From contig NZ_QYBB01000019.1 in assembly GCF_004137685.1 (NCBI RefSeq), positions 29,029 through 93,028 of the forward strand: 64,000 nt of DNA. The letters are read 5' to 3'. Shown here one piece after another: positions 16,019 through 24,624 of the stretch. The DNA comes from Lichenibacterium minor (GTDB lineage Bacteria > Pseudomonadota > Alphaproteobacteria > Rhizobiales > Beijerinckiaceae). The position numbers and the translations under genes were made by a program. Positions within the stretch are counted from its first letter, which is position 1. Each line of letters opens with the position of its first letter. The notes beneath the pieces are model-generated. The model worked only from the letters and a program-made list of their open reading frames with translations, ran no database searches and was not told where the DNA came from.

Positions 16019-18408
16019 CAGAACTCCCGCGGCCGGCTGCGGGCCCCGGCGCGCCCGCCTTCGCGCATCACGTAGGTGTAGAAGCGGATGCGCCCGCCCG
16101 GGTCCACCTCCCGGTAGACGCCCTGGATCTCGGCGTCGAGGCCGGGGAAGCGGTTCGAGCTTTCCTCGAACATCTTGAAGTAATCGAGCATGGGCTTCGC
16201 GCGTGGCCCGATCCGCTCGCCCGGCACCAGCACGCCGATGCCCGGCGGGTAGACCAGCATCAGCGTCGTGACGATGCGCCCTTCCGCTTCCTCGATCGGC
16301 ACGTAGTCGACGCGGTTGCGCACCAGCGCCCGCACGGCCTCGTGGGGTGGCACCACCATCTCGGGCAGGTGGTCGGGCTCGAACATGGCGCGCTGCAGCC
16401 GGCTCGTGCCGTGGGCGCGGTGGAACGCGTGGAACTCGCGGCAAAGCGCCTGGATGCGCATCCCGCCGTAGCGCTTGGCGCGGCGGCGCACGAAGTCGGG
16501 CATGACCTCCTCGACGGGCGCGTCCTCGTCGTGCAGCCGCTTGAAGGCCACGAGCGCCGAGATCAGCGTGCCGGCCTTGGACGATTCCACCCCCGGCGTG
16601 AGCAGGAACAGCATGGAGTTGAGGTCGTTCTTCTCCGGCACGATGCGGTTCTCGCGCAGGTACTGCGCCACCACGGGGGCGGGGATGCCGACATCGGCGT
16701 AGTCGCCGGTGGCGCGGTCGAAGCCCGGGGTCAGGATCGTCAGCTTGTTCGGGTCGGTGAGGGCGAAGCCTTCCGCGACATGGCGGAAGCCGTGCCAGCG
16801 GGCCCCGGGCTGCAGCATCCAGAAGCGGGGGTCGGTGGCGAGGTCGTCGGTCGGCACCTCCTCCCACGGCAGATCGCCCGCGGGCTCGTCCTCGGTCGCC
16901 GGCATCGGCACCGTGTCGGGCACGAAGGGGTCGAAGAACCAGCGCTGGCCGGGCTCCTCCTTGGACTCGAACTCGCGCCGGATGGCGCGGATCTTCTTGC
17001 GCAGCTCGATGCCGAGCCGCACCGTGTCGTCCCACAGCACCTGGCCGGAGCGGCCCTTCATCATCTGCGCGCCGACGTCGAGCGAGGCGAAGATGGGATA
17101 GAAGGGCGACGTCGAGGCGTGGAGCAGGAAGCTTTCGTTCATGCGCCGGTGCTCGACGCGCCGCTCCTGGCCGCGGATATGGCCGTCCTTGGTGTGGATC
17201 TGCGACGCCTGCGAGAAGGACGCGAGCTGCTTGTGCGCCGATTGTGTGGCGATGACGCCGGGCGAATCGGGGCCCAGCTCCTTCAGCCCCATGGCGAAGC
17301 GGCCGGCATACAGCGGATGGAACTTCATGAAGCCCGCCCAGGCCTCGTCGAACAGGATGTAGTCGCACAGGTGCCCGATGCGGGCGACGATCTGCTCGGC
17401 CGAATAGATCGTGCCGTCGTAGGTGCATTGCTCGATCACCGCCACGCGGAACGGCCGCGGCCTGCGCCACGCGTCGGGGTCGATGACGAGCGGGTTGTCG
17501 CGGATGCGCTCGCGGATCCGCTCCTCGTCGAAGGCGTCGGCGTAGATGGGCCCGATGAGCCCGTGGGCGTTGCGGTCCGTCGGCAGGAACACCGGGATGC
17601 CTTCGCCGAGGAACAGCGCCCCGTGCAGCGCGGCCTTGTGGTTGTTGCGGTCGAACAGCACGAGGTCGCCTTCGGCCACGAGGGCGTTCAGCACCACCTT
17701 GTTCGACGCGGACGTGCCGTTGAGCACGAAATAGGTGCGCTCGGCCCCGAAGATCGCCGCGGCTTCGCGCTGGGCGCGCAGCGCCGGGCCCTCGTGGACC
17801 AGGAGGTCGCCGAGGTCGAGCACGGAATTGTCGATGTCGTCGCGGAAGATCGCTTCCCCGAGGTGCTCGACGAAGATGCGGCCGATGGGCGACCGGTTGT
17901 AGAACACGCCGCCGTTGTGGCCCGGGCAGGTCCACAGCTGGTTGCCCTGCTCGGCATAGTCGACGAGCGCGCCGAAGAAGGGCGTCTTCAGCGTGTCGGC
18001 ATATTGCTTGACGCGGCTGACGAGGCCGCGGGCGATGAAGTCCGGGGTTTCCTCCGCCAGGAAGATGTAGCCGTCGATGAAGTCGACGACCTCGACCGGG
18101 ATGTCCTCTAGGCGCTTGCGCCGCACCATCACGACGATGGGCATCTCGAGCCCGCGCTTGCGCATGAGGTTGACCAGCGCCGCCGTCTTGCCTTCCAGGC
18201 CGCGCTTGCCCCAGTCGACCACCATGCAGCCGATGGCGGCGTCGGTCTGCACCGCGATGGCGGCGTCCTCGACCTTGCGCGCGCGCACCACCTCGAAGCC
18301 GGATTTCTCCACCGCCTCGATGATCTGCTCGATGCGCCGCCCTTCGAGGTCGTCGGGGTCGAAGGTGGGCGTGCACATCAGCACGGTGAAGCGACGGGTG
18401 AAATCCAA
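16018..18408 (-). CDS. Orn/Lys/Arg decarboxylase (biodegradative type)
   Basis: A 796-residue PLP enzyme of the group III basic-amino-acid decarboxylases: an N-terminal response-regulator-like wing domain (residues 1-130), the PLP core and a C-terminal domain. The PLP lysine is Lys393 in ATQSAHKQLASFSQ, with the upstream NGTSASNK and FDEAWAGFMKFHP motifs. It removes CO2 from arginine, lysine or ornithine to give agmatine, cadaverine or putrescine; the exact substrate cannot be read from sequence. Coupled to a GNAT downstream, it could feed an acetylation step on the amine, but that is inference. The importer at 20.7-23.1 kb probably takes up basic amino acids. Confidence 0.88.
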   Translation of the reverse strand: MDFTRRFTVLMCTPTFDPDDLEGRRIEQIIEAVEKSGFEVVRARKVEDAAIAVQTDAAIGCMVVDWGKRGLEGKTAALVNLMRKRGLEMPIVVMVRRKRLEDIPVEVVDFIDGYIFLAEETPDFIARGLVSRVKQYADTLKTPFFGALVDYAEQGNQLWTCPGHNGGVFYNRSPIGRIFVEHLGEAIFRDDIDNSVLDLGDLLVHEGPALRAQREAAAIFGAERTYFVLNGTSASNKVVLNALVAEGDLVLFDRNNHKAALHGALFLGEGIPVFLPTDRNAHGLIGPIYADAFDEERIRERIRDNPLVIDPDAWRRPRPFRVAVIEQCTYDGTIYSAEQIVARIGHLCDYILFDEAWAGFMKFHPLYAGRFAMGLKELGPDSPGVIATQSAHKQLASFSQASQIHTKDGHIRGQERRVEHRRMNESFLLHASTSPFYPIFASLDVGAQMMKGRSGQVLWDDTVRLGIELRKKIRAIRREFESKEEPGQRWFFDPFVPDTVPMPATEDEPAGDLPWEEVPTDDLATDPRFWMLQPGARWHGFRHVAEGFALTDPNKLTILTPGFDRATGDYADVGIPAPVVAQYLRENRIVPEKNDLNSMLFLLTPGVESSKAGTLISALVAFKRLHDEDAPVEEVMPDFVRRRAKRYGGMRIQALCREFHAFHRAHGTSRLQRAMFEPDHLPEMVVPPHEAVRALVRNRVDYVPIEEAEGRIVTTLMLVYPPGIGVLVPGERIGPRAKPMLDYFKMFEESSNRFPGLDAEIQGVYREVDPGGRIRFYTYVMREGGRAGARSRPREF

Positions 18409-18570
18409 GGGGCAGCCTCCGGGCGGACCGCTTCAATCGGGGCCGAGTGCGACAATGGCGTGACGGCGGCCGGGCGGAGCGGTGTGACAGGTCGGACGTC
18501 GGCCGCGACCGGCGGCCCCGGGGGCGATGGGACCCCCCGCGGGACCCCTACGACGGGAACGGCGGCCGGG

Positions 18571-19419
18571 TCACTCCCCCGCGAGCCACCGCACCGTCCA
18601 TTCCGTGGCCTGGCCGGGCCGGGCGAGCGTTTCGGCGAGCCAGGGCAGCAGCGTTTCCGCCTCGCCCTTCAGCACGTAGGGCGGGTTGACGAAGGCGAGG
18701 CCGCATCCCGCGAGAGGCCCGGCGTCCGGGTCGCCGACGAGGAGGTGCACCTGCAGCACGCGCTTCATGCCGGACCGCGCGAGGCCGGCGGCGAAGCGGC
18801 CCACGGCGGCGCGGTTCTTCAGCGGGTACCACAGCATGTAGGAGCCGGTCGGCCACCTCGCGTGGGCGCGCAGCATGGCGGCCAGGAGCCTGTCGAACTC
18901 GTCCGTCTTCTCGAAGGGCGGGTCGACCAGCACGAGGCCGCGGCGCTCGGGCGGGGGCAGCACGGCGTTCAGCGCCGCGTAGCCGTCCGACGCCAGGACG
19001 CGCACGCGCGGGTCCCGGCCCGTTTCCCGCTTCAGCGCTTCGGCGTCCTCGGGATGGAGTTCGCACAGCGTCAGGCGGTCCTCCGGGCGCAGCACCCATT
19101 GCGCCACGGCCGGCGAGCCCGGGTAGGAGCGCCACGCGCCGTCGGCGCCGCGCGGGCCGACCGCGGCGAGGTAGGGCGCCATCACGTCGGCGAGGGCGGG
19201 CGGCACCGCGGCGGCATCGATGCGGGCGATGCCGTCGCGCCATTCGCCGGTGCGGGTCGCCTCGTCGCCGGTCAGGTCGTAGACGCCCAGCCCCGCATGA
19301 GTGTCGACGAAGCGCAGGGGGGCCGGCTTGGCGATCATGTAGGTGAGCACGCGGGCCAGCAGGGCGTGCTTGAGGACGTCGGCGAAGTTGCCGGCGTGGA
19401 AGGCGTGGCGGTAGTTCAT
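18571..19419 (-). CDS. rlmJ: 23S rRNA (adenine(2030)-N6)-methyltransferase RlmJ
   Basis: A 282-residue RlmJ. It starts with the family signature MNYRHAFHAGNFADVLKHA, continues with VDTHAGLGVYDL, and carries the catalytic LVDPPFE motif of N6-adenine methyltransferases near residue 170, then SYMLWYPLKNR. It methylates A2030 of 23S rRNA before ribosome assembly. The start at 19419 is chosen on the conserved MNYRHAFHAGN; the upstream extension is not conserved-looking. Confidence 0.93.
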   Translation of the reverse strand: MNYRHAFHAGNFADVLKHALLARVLTYMIAKPAPLRFVDTHAGLGVYDLTGDEATRTGEWRDGIARIDAAAVPPALADVMAPYLAAVGPRGADGAWRSYPGSPAVAQWVLRPEDRLTLCELHPEDAEALKRETGRDPRVRVLASDGYAALNAVLPPPERRGLVLVDPPFEKTDEFDRLLAAMLRAHARWPTGSYMLWYPLKNRAAVGRFAAGLARSGMKRVLQVHLLVGDPDAGPLAGCGLAFVNPPYVLKGEAETLLPWLAETLARPGQATEWTVRWLAGE

Positions 19420-19486
19420 GGCGCGAGCCTTACACCGGCCCGGGCCGCGTCGCACCCTGCGAAGGGCGAAAGCCCCTCGCCCCGCG

Positions 19487-20146
19487 TCAGCGCACCGGCG
19501 GCACGTCGATGCCCGGCGCGCGGCAGGATGCGCGCGCGACCTCCGGGCAGGCGACGAAGGAGCGGAGGTCCTTGCTGAAGCAGACCCGGACCTCCTCCAG
19601 ATCGCCCGCCCGGCAGGTCACCGCCATCTCGTCCGGGCGCAGGCCGGGGTTCGCCGCCGCGAAGGTGCGGGCGATGTCGAGCGGAGCCCAGATCTGGTCC
19701 TGCGCCGGCCTGGCGAAGGGGGCCGGCACCGTCACGGCATCGCGCGCCCGGCGCACGGCGGCGAAATAGTCGGTCGGGCTCAGCCCCGTGCAGGTCCCGT
19801 GCTTGCGCCACTCGTAGCGCGCCAGCCCTTCGGACGGGTACACACCGTCCGTCGTGGCGAGCGCCTGGCGCGACGGGCTCCGTTCCGCTCCCCCGCAGTC
19901 GCTGGGAAAGCCGTGGTCGAACTGCGGCCACAGCCCGTGGACCGTGAAGCCGATGCCGCTTCCGGCCGCGCACTGGTCCTTGGCCTTGGCTTCGCCGCCC
20001 GTCGCGCAGAAGCCCGGCGACCAGGACAGGGACAGGACGTAGAAGTCGAAGCGCCCGGGCGCCACCGGCCCGCCCGCCGCCGTCTGGGCCGCGGCCGGGA
20101 CCGCGAGCACGCCCAGCGCGGCCGCGAGGGCGGCGAGCCGTGTCAC
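19487..20146 (-). CDS. secreted ribonuclease T2
   Basis: A 219-residue RNase T2 with a signal peptide (about residues 1-21, ending AAAQ). Both catalytic segments are intact: CAS I FTVHGLWPQFDHG and CAS II EWRKHGTCTG, and cysteines for disulfides are present (FCATGG, DCGG, CTG, CRAG, VCF, CPE). It cleaves RNA without base preference in the periplasm or outside. GTG 20146 overlaps the stop of the preceding gene by 4 nt (GTGA), so the two are coupled. It may scavenge phosphate or nucleosides; nothing local indicates its control. Confidence 0.92.
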   Translation of the reverse strand: MTRLAALAAALGVLAVPAAAQTAAGGPVAPGRFDFYVLSLSWSPGFCATGGEAKAKDQCAAGSGIGFTVHGLWPQFDHGFPSDCGGAERSPSRQALATTDGVYPSEGLARYEWRKHGTCTGLSPTDYFAAVRRARDAVTVPAPFARPAQDQIWAPLDIARTFAAANPGLRPDEMAVTCRAGDLEEVRVCFSKDLRSFVACPEVARASCRAPGIDVPPVR

Positions 20147-20598
20147 GGCCGCGCCAGCTGGCACGCCGGCGCGTAGGCGAGGTCGCGGTCGAGCCCGAGC
20201 AGGCACCACTCCACGCCCGTGCCGTAGCCGATGATCCCGAGGTCCTGCGTCACCGAATAGGACACGTCGTGGTAGGAATTATCGTTGAGCAGCGCCCGCG
20301 CGGTGCAGAAGTTGCGCGGGATGTGGTCGGCCCCCCAGGGCCGCGCCGCGAGCAGCTTCACCCGGTCGAAGCTGACGATCTCGAGGCTGGTGTTCCAGTA
20401 TTCGGATTCCTTGCGGGCGAAGCGCGACGAGATCGTCGACAGCACGCCCGTGTCGCCGCACACCGGCAGGTCGCCGTCGTAATCGTAGTAGCGCTTCTCG
20501 GCCGGCACGACCGGGCGGGCCTGCGCGCCCGATGCGGCGCCCGCGAGCGCCGATGCCGCCGCGAGGGCGAAAGCCAGGGCTCGGAATGGGCGTGTCAT
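20143..20598 (-). CDS. exported conserved hypothetical protein coupled to RNase T2
   Basis: A 151-residue protein with a clear signal peptide (MTRPFRALAFALAAASALAGAASGAQA, cut near residue 27). The mature part has four cysteines (VCGDTG, NFCTA, EWCLLG, PACQLARP), suggesting two disulfides in the periplasm, and a distinctive SRFARKESEYWNTSLEI segment. I recognise no catalytic motif. It shares a 4-nt overlap with the downstream RNase T2 gene, implying a joint role or at least matched production. Confidence 0.75.
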   Translation of the reverse strand: MTRPFRALAFALAAASALAGAASGAQARPVVPAEKRYYDYDGDLPVCGDTGVLSTISSRFARKESEYWNTSLEIVSFDRVKLLAARPWGADHIPRNFCTARALLNDNSYHDVSYSVTQDLGIIGYGTGVEWCLLGLDRDLAYAPACQLARP

Positions 20599-20716
20599 CG
20601 TCGGTCCGTTCCTTCGTGGTCGGCGCGCACGATGCCGCTGCCCGCGCGCCGGGGTCAAGCGCCGCCGGCCCGATGCCGCCGATCCGCGCCCCGGTGTGGC
20701 CCGCGGACGACAGCCT

Positions 20717-21412
20717 TCACCGCGTCCGGGCGCCGTCGAGCCGCGCTTCGAGCAGCCTGAAGCCGCGCGCGATGGCGAAGGTCAGGACGATGTAGACCGC
20801 CCCCGCCACGTAGAGCCCTTCGGCCGTGTAGGTCTTGGCGGCCAGGCGCCGGCCCACGCCGGTGAGGTCGATCAGCGTGACGGTGCTGGCGAGCGAGGTG
20901 GCCTTGAGCTGCAGCACCACCTCGTTCGACAGCGCCGGCAGGGCGATGCGGAACGCGCGGGGCAGGATCACGCGCCGCAGGGCCAAGGCCCGGTTCATCC
21001 CCACCGCCGACGCCGCTTCGCGCTCGCCGGCCGGCACCGCCAGGATGCCCCCGCGCACCACCTCGCCCGTGTAGGCCGCCATGTTGAGCGAGAAGGCGAT
21101 GAGCGCGCAGGGCAGGGGATCGCGCAGCAGCGGCCAGACCGCGGACGTCCGCACGACGTCGAACTGCGGCAGCCCGTAATAGATGATGAAGATCTGCACG
21201 AGCAGCGGCGTGCCGCGGAACAGGTAGGCATAGGCGGTGGCCGGCACCGACAGCAGGGGGTTCGTCGACAGGCGGGCGAGGGCGATCGGCACCGCCAGGG
21301 CGAGGCCGACCGCGGTGGACACCGCCAGGAGCTCGATGGTGATCCCGAGCCCCGACAGGAACGCCGGGAACTGCCGGGAAGCCGCGTCGGCGACGCCGTC
21401 GAGAAACGCCAT
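20717..21412 (-). CDS. ABC importer permease, basic amino acids (ArtM/HisM type)
   Basis: A 231-residue inner-membrane permease of the polar amino acid (His/Glu/Gln/Arg) family. Five or so helices are visible, and the EAA loop reads REAASAVGMNRALALRRVILPRAFRIALPALSNEV, the docking site for the ATPase. The start at 21412 overlaps the upstream permease stop by one base (TGATG). Together with the next permease and the binding protein it forms most of a basic-amino-acid importer, but no ATP-binding gene accompanies them. Confidence 0.9.
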   Translation of the reverse strand: MAFLDGVADAASRQFPAFLSGLGITIELLAVSTAVGLALAVPIALARLSTNPLLSVPATAYAYLFRGTPLLVQIFIIYYGLPQFDVVRTSAVWPLLRDPLPCALIAFSLNMAAYTGEVVRGGILAVPAGEREAASAVGMNRALALRRVILPRAFRIALPALSNEVVLQLKATSLASTVTLIDLTGVGRRLAAKTYTAEGLYVAGAVYIVLTFAIARGFRLLEARLDGARTR

Positions 21413-22089
21413 CACGCCGCCCGCGCGAGGCCGCGGTTGGCGCGGCGCTCCGCCCACGCGAAGGCCGGCCCCGACAGCAGCACGAAGGCGAGGTAGATCA
21501 GCGCCGCCGCCACGTAGAAGTCGAAGGGGCGCTTCGTCACCTGGGCGGCGATGTCGGCCTTGCGCATGATCTCCTCCAGCCCCAGCACCGACACCAGCGA
21601 CGTGTCCTTGAGCAGCGTTTGCCACAGGTTGGAGATGCCGGGCAGGGCGTAGCGCCAGGCCTGCGGGAGGTGGATGCGGACGAAGATCCGGGCCCGCGGC
21701 ATGCCGAAGGCCCGCGCCGCCTCGATCTGGCCCTTCGGCACCGCCGCGAAGCCGCCCCGGAAGGTTTCCGACGCATAGGCGCCGAACACCACCGACAGCG
21801 CCAGCACGCCGCCCGCGAGCGGGCCGATGGAGACGTCCGTCCCCAGCAGCCCCGACAGGATGTCGGGGAGGCTGAAGTACACGATGAGGAGGAGGAGGAA
21901 CTCGGGGACGCCGCGGACGAGGTTCGTCAGCAGCGTCGCCGGCACGCGGATCCAGGCCAGCGGCGACAGCTTGGCGGCCGCGCCGGCGATCCCGAGCGCG
22001 ACCCCGAAGGCGAGCGACAGGAAGGCCACCTCCAGCGTCACGGCGGCGCCGGCGAGGAGTTGCCAGCCGAAACCGGACAGGTCGAGCAT
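21412..22089 (-). CDS. ABC importer permease, basic amino acids (ArtQ/HisQ type)
   Basis: A 225-residue partner permease with the EAA loop GQIEAARAFGMPRARIFVRIHLPQAWRYALPGISNLW. Starts MLDLSGFGWQLLAGAAVTLEVAFLSL, typical for HisQ/ArtQ. It follows the binding-protein gene after a 173-bp gap containing a strong hairpin, and is coupled to the second permease by one base of overlap. Confidence 0.9.
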   Translation of the reverse strand: MLDLSGFGWQLLAGAAVTLEVAFLSLAFGVALGIAGAAAKLSPLAWIRVPATLLTNLVRGVPEFLLLLIVYFSLPDILSGLLGTDVSIGPLAGGVLALSVVFGAYASETFRGGFAAVPKGQIEAARAFGMPRARIFVRIHLPQAWRYALPGISNLWQTLLKDTSLVSVLGLEEIMRKADIAAQVTKRPFDFYVAAALIYLAFVLLSGPAFAWAERRANRGLARAA

Positions 22090-22220
22090 GGGTCGGGCGC
22101 CTTCGGCTCAGAGTCTGTGGACGGATCGAGCTTGCTTCCGAGCGCCCGCTGGGGACGCCGACGATTTCTGCCCGTTGTCGACCGATGGGGCATCTATGCA
22201 CGGACGTCCGGGGGCCGCGC

Positions 22221-22254
22221 GGCGCCGGTCCCGCCCGAGGGGGCGGGCGGCGCC
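22221..22254 (-). terminator. intercistronic hairpin after the binding-protein gene
   Basis: GGCGCC and CCCGCCC (22221-22236) pair with GGGCGGG and GGCGCC (22241-22254) around a GAGG loop, just 8 bp after the stop of the binding-protein gene and with no T run. In amino-acid importers such hairpins act as partial terminators or RNA stabilisers giving more binding protein than permease; that role here is inferred. Confidence 0.6.
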
Positions 22255-22262
22255 GCCTCGGC

Positions 22263-23063
22263 TCACTTCTTGGCGGCGCCGGAGCCCATGATGTCGAAGG
22301 GGAAGTAGCTGTCGTTGATCGTCTTGAACTGGCCGTCCGAACCGACGGTCGCCAGGGCCTTGTTGAAGCTGTCCGCCAGCGCCGTGTCGCCCTTGCGCAC
22401 CGCGATGCCGGTGCCGTCGCCGAAGATGGCGGGGTCGGTCAGCGGCTTGCCCGCGTAGGCGAACCCCTTGGCCTTGCCGGTCTTCTGCAGCCAGTCGTAT
22501 TCGATGGTGGCGTCGGCCAGGGTGGCGTCGGCGCGGCCGTTCTCGACGTCCAGGAAGGCCTCGTCCTGCGACTGGTACACCTTGGGGGTCGCGATGCCGG
22601 CGAGCTTCTCGGTGACGTATTTCTCGTGGGTCGTGCCGCTCTGCACCGCCACGGTCTTGCCCTTGAGGGTGGCGGGGTCGTCGGTGATGCCGGACCCATC
22701 CTTGGCGACGAAGCGCGCCGGCGCGATGGTGACCTGGTTGGTGAAGTCCACGGCCTTCTTGCGGTCGTCCGTGATCGACATCTGCGACAGAATGGCGTCG
22801 ATCTTGTGGGCGTTCAGCGCCGGGATCAGGCTGTCGAAGTCGGCGTTGACCCATTCGCACTTCATCTTGGCCGCGGCGCAGAGCGCGTTGCCGAGCTGGA
22901 TCTCGTAGCCCTTCAGCTCCCCCTTGTCGTCCTTGTACTCGAAGGGCGCGTAGGCGGCCTCGGTGCCGATCCTCACGGTCTTCTCCTGGGCGCGGGCTGC
23001 GCCCGTCAGCGCGAGGGCGGCGACGAGCCCCAAGGTCAGGCTGTTCAGGACCGGCGTCTTCAT
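22263..23063 (-). CDS. periplasmic lysine/arginine/ornithine-type binding protein
   Basis: A 266-residue solute-binding protein with signal peptide MKTPVLNSLTLGLVAALALTGAARAQ. The mature part follows the LAO/HisJ pattern: VRIGTEAAYAPFEYKD, GYEIQLGNALCAAAKMKCEWV with the cysteine pair, DAILSQMSITDDRKKAVDFTN, and DGTGIAVRKGD. It delivers basic amino acids to the two permeases downstream. The start at 23063 is chosen on the signal peptide. Confidence 0.92.
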   Translation of the reverse strand: MKTPVLNSLTLGLVAALALTGAARAQEKTVRIGTEAAYAPFEYKDDKGELKGYEIQLGNALCAAAKMKCEWVNADFDSLIPALNAHKIDAILSQMSITDDRKKAVDFTNQVTIAPARFVAKDGSGITDDPATLKGKTVAVQSGTTHEKYVTEKLAGIATPKVYQSQDEAFLDVENGRADATLADATIEYDWLQKTGKAKGFAYAGKPLTDPAIFGDGTGIAVRKGDTALADSFNKALATVGSDGQFKTINDSYFPFDIMGSGAAKK

Positions 23064-23515
23064 GCGAGCTTTCCCCCGTCGATCGCGGGTGGCCCGCGCC
23101 GCTCCGGCACGACCCTCACCCCGTCGCGAATCTGTGGCTGCGATTTCGCCCGACTTCCGCCGGGGCGTCAACCGGCCGCCGCCCGGGGCCTAGCAAGGGC
23201 CATGCCCCGGGGACGGTCGCTTTCGGCGGGCGGGGCCGGGTCCGAGGGGCGCCGATTCAAACTTCGTCAACCAAACCGCGCGAAGGTCCACATCGGGCCG
23301 AAACTGTCGCGAAGCGGAAACACGGCGTGGTGAATCTCCCCTGAACCGGGGGGTGATCCGCCCCAATTTGGCGCCACGCCGAGTGCATACTCAGGGCTGT
23401 CGGGGTGCCGCAGCGCGCGATGCGCGGCACTTGCGGCGGACGACGCGCGAGATCGGCCGTCGGCGACCGGCTTTCGGGGCGGTCAAGCATTCATCAGTCG
23501 AGGCGAGGTCCATCC
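23064..23515. other. gene-free stretch upstream of the importer and a small ORF
   Basis: No convincing coding region on either strand. It must hold the importer promoter (minus strand) and that of the small gene at 23516 (plus strand), but I see no pair of hexamers with acceptable spacing. Bases around 23260-23400 are less GC-rich than the surroundings. Confidence 0.4.
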
Positions 23516-23719
23516 ATGACGTTCTTTTCCCGATGCGAGGCCTCGCAGTGCTTCGAGCCGGGGCTTCGTTCCACGTCGTCCCGGCGCCTGCGGACGCCGG
23601 CCGCGTCCGGCGGCTTCCGCCGGGCGCTGTCCGGCTTCTTCGAGGACGTGGGGATCCTGTGCCGCTACGCCGCGGGCCTGGACTATTACGGCCGCGACCG
23701 CCGCGGCGCGAACCGCTGA
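23516..23719 (+). CDS. small hypothetical protein
   Basis: A possible 67-residue protein, MTFFSRCEASQCF... ending LDYYGRDRRGANR, with GAGG 9 nt before ATG 23516. It has two cysteines near the N terminus and no signal peptide or membrane helix. The frame is open upstream to 23405, but that part is Arg-rich and looks non-coding. I do not recognise the family; it may be spurious. Confidence 0.4.
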   Translation: MTFFSRCEASQCFEPGLRSTSSRRLRTPAASGGFRRALSGFFEDVGILCRYAAGLDYYGRDRRGANR

Positions 23720-23807
23720 CGCCCGTCCGCTCCTGACGGTGGCGGCCGGGGCGCGAGCTTTCCGGCCCCGCCAGGGTCGCCCGCCCGGCGGCGGCGCGCC
23801 CCGAGAT

Positions 23808-23836
23808 TTGACCCCGTCCCGCCGCAGCCCTATGCA
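23808..23836 (+). promoter_or_regulatory. sigma70-type promoter of the cobalamin operon
   Basis: TTGACC (23808-23813) and TATGCA (23831-23836) with a 17-base spacer; the start would lie near 23842, right at the 5' edge of the riboswitch. Confidence 0.7.
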
Positions 23837-23841
23837 TCGCG

Positions 23842-24074
23842 GCAGCACTGGTCCCCCGCGAGGGGGCCGGCGTCCCCCGGGGCGCCGGACGGGAACCCGG
23901 AACGCGCCCCGAAGGCGCGGAGGCCGGGACTGCCCCCGCAACTGTGAGCGGAGAGCCTGATCGTCACGAGGCCACTGGGATGCGCTCCGCATCCCGGGAA
24001 GGCGACGGTTTCGGCGCTATCATCCGCGAGTCAGGAAACCTGCCGTGCTGGCGCCGCCGTCCACCGAGACGGCG
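23842..24074 (+). promoter_or_regulatory. cobalamin (adenosylcobalamin) riboswitch
   Basis: The conserved core is unmistakable: GACTGCCCCCGCAACTG (23928-23944), GCCACTG with the hairpin GGGATGCG/CGCATCCC and GGGAAGGC (23971-24003), and the B12 box GTCAGGAAACCTGCC (24030-24044). A 7-bp hairpin CGCCGTC/GACGGCG at 24055-24074 directly follows and may be part of the expression platform; it has no T run, so control of translation or rho-dependent termination is more likely than intrinsic termination. The riboswitch precedes the DUF1636-cobW-cobN operon and should turn it down when cobalamin is plentiful. The 130 bases between it and the first gene hold nothing else I recognise. Confidence 0.96.
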
Positions 24075-24204
24075 CAGCGATGTCGGTGCGCGCCGGGCGG
24101 GGTGTCCTGGAGCCTGAACGGCCCGTCCGCGGCCGTCCATCCCGCGGGGCTCGCCCTGCGGGGCGCCCGCATCCCGACCCTTCGGTGAACAGGCGCGGGA
24201 CCGC

Positions 24205-24624
24205 ATGGCCATCTTCCAGGAACCGGATCCGGTTCGCCCCGACGCGGTCGAGGCCGCCACGACCCTCTTCGTCTGCGTCACCTGCCGGGTCGAGGGCGAC
24301 GCGTCCGAGATCCGCGCCGGCCGCCGTCTGCACGACGCGCTCGTCGGCGCGCTCGGCGCCGATCCCGCCGTGCGGCTGGTGCCGGTGGAATGCCTCAGCG
24401 CCTGCCGCCGCCCCTGCGCGGTGAGCCTGACCGCGCCCGGCAAATGGACCTACGTGTACGGCGACCTCGCCGCCGAGGCCGCCGCCCCGGTGCTGGCCGA
24501 TGCCGCCCGCCTTTACGGCGCGACGGCCGACGGGCTGATCCCGTGGAAGCTGCGCGCCGACCCCATCAAGAAGGGCGCGGTCGCCCGCGTCCCGCCCCTC
24601 GCCCTGCCAGGACAGACACCATGA
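24205..24624 (+). CDS. DUF1636 metal-binding protein of the cobalamin operon
   Basis: A 139-residue protein with a thioredoxin-like ferredoxin layout: FVCVTCRVEG near residue 23 and VECLSACRRPCAVSL near residue 61 give five cysteines that could bind a 2Fe-2S cluster or a metal. DUF1636 genes commonly sit beside cobW under B12 riboswitches; the function is unproven, with cobalt handling or electron supply as guesses. The stop overlaps the cobW start by 4 nt (ATGA). Confidence 0.85.
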   Translation: MAIFQEPDPVRPDAVEAATTLFVCVTCRVEGDASEIRAGRRLHDALVGALGADPAVRLVPVECLSACRRPCAVSLTAPGKWTYVYGDLAAEAAAPVLADAARLYGATADGLIPWKLRADPIKKGAVARVPPLALPGQTP

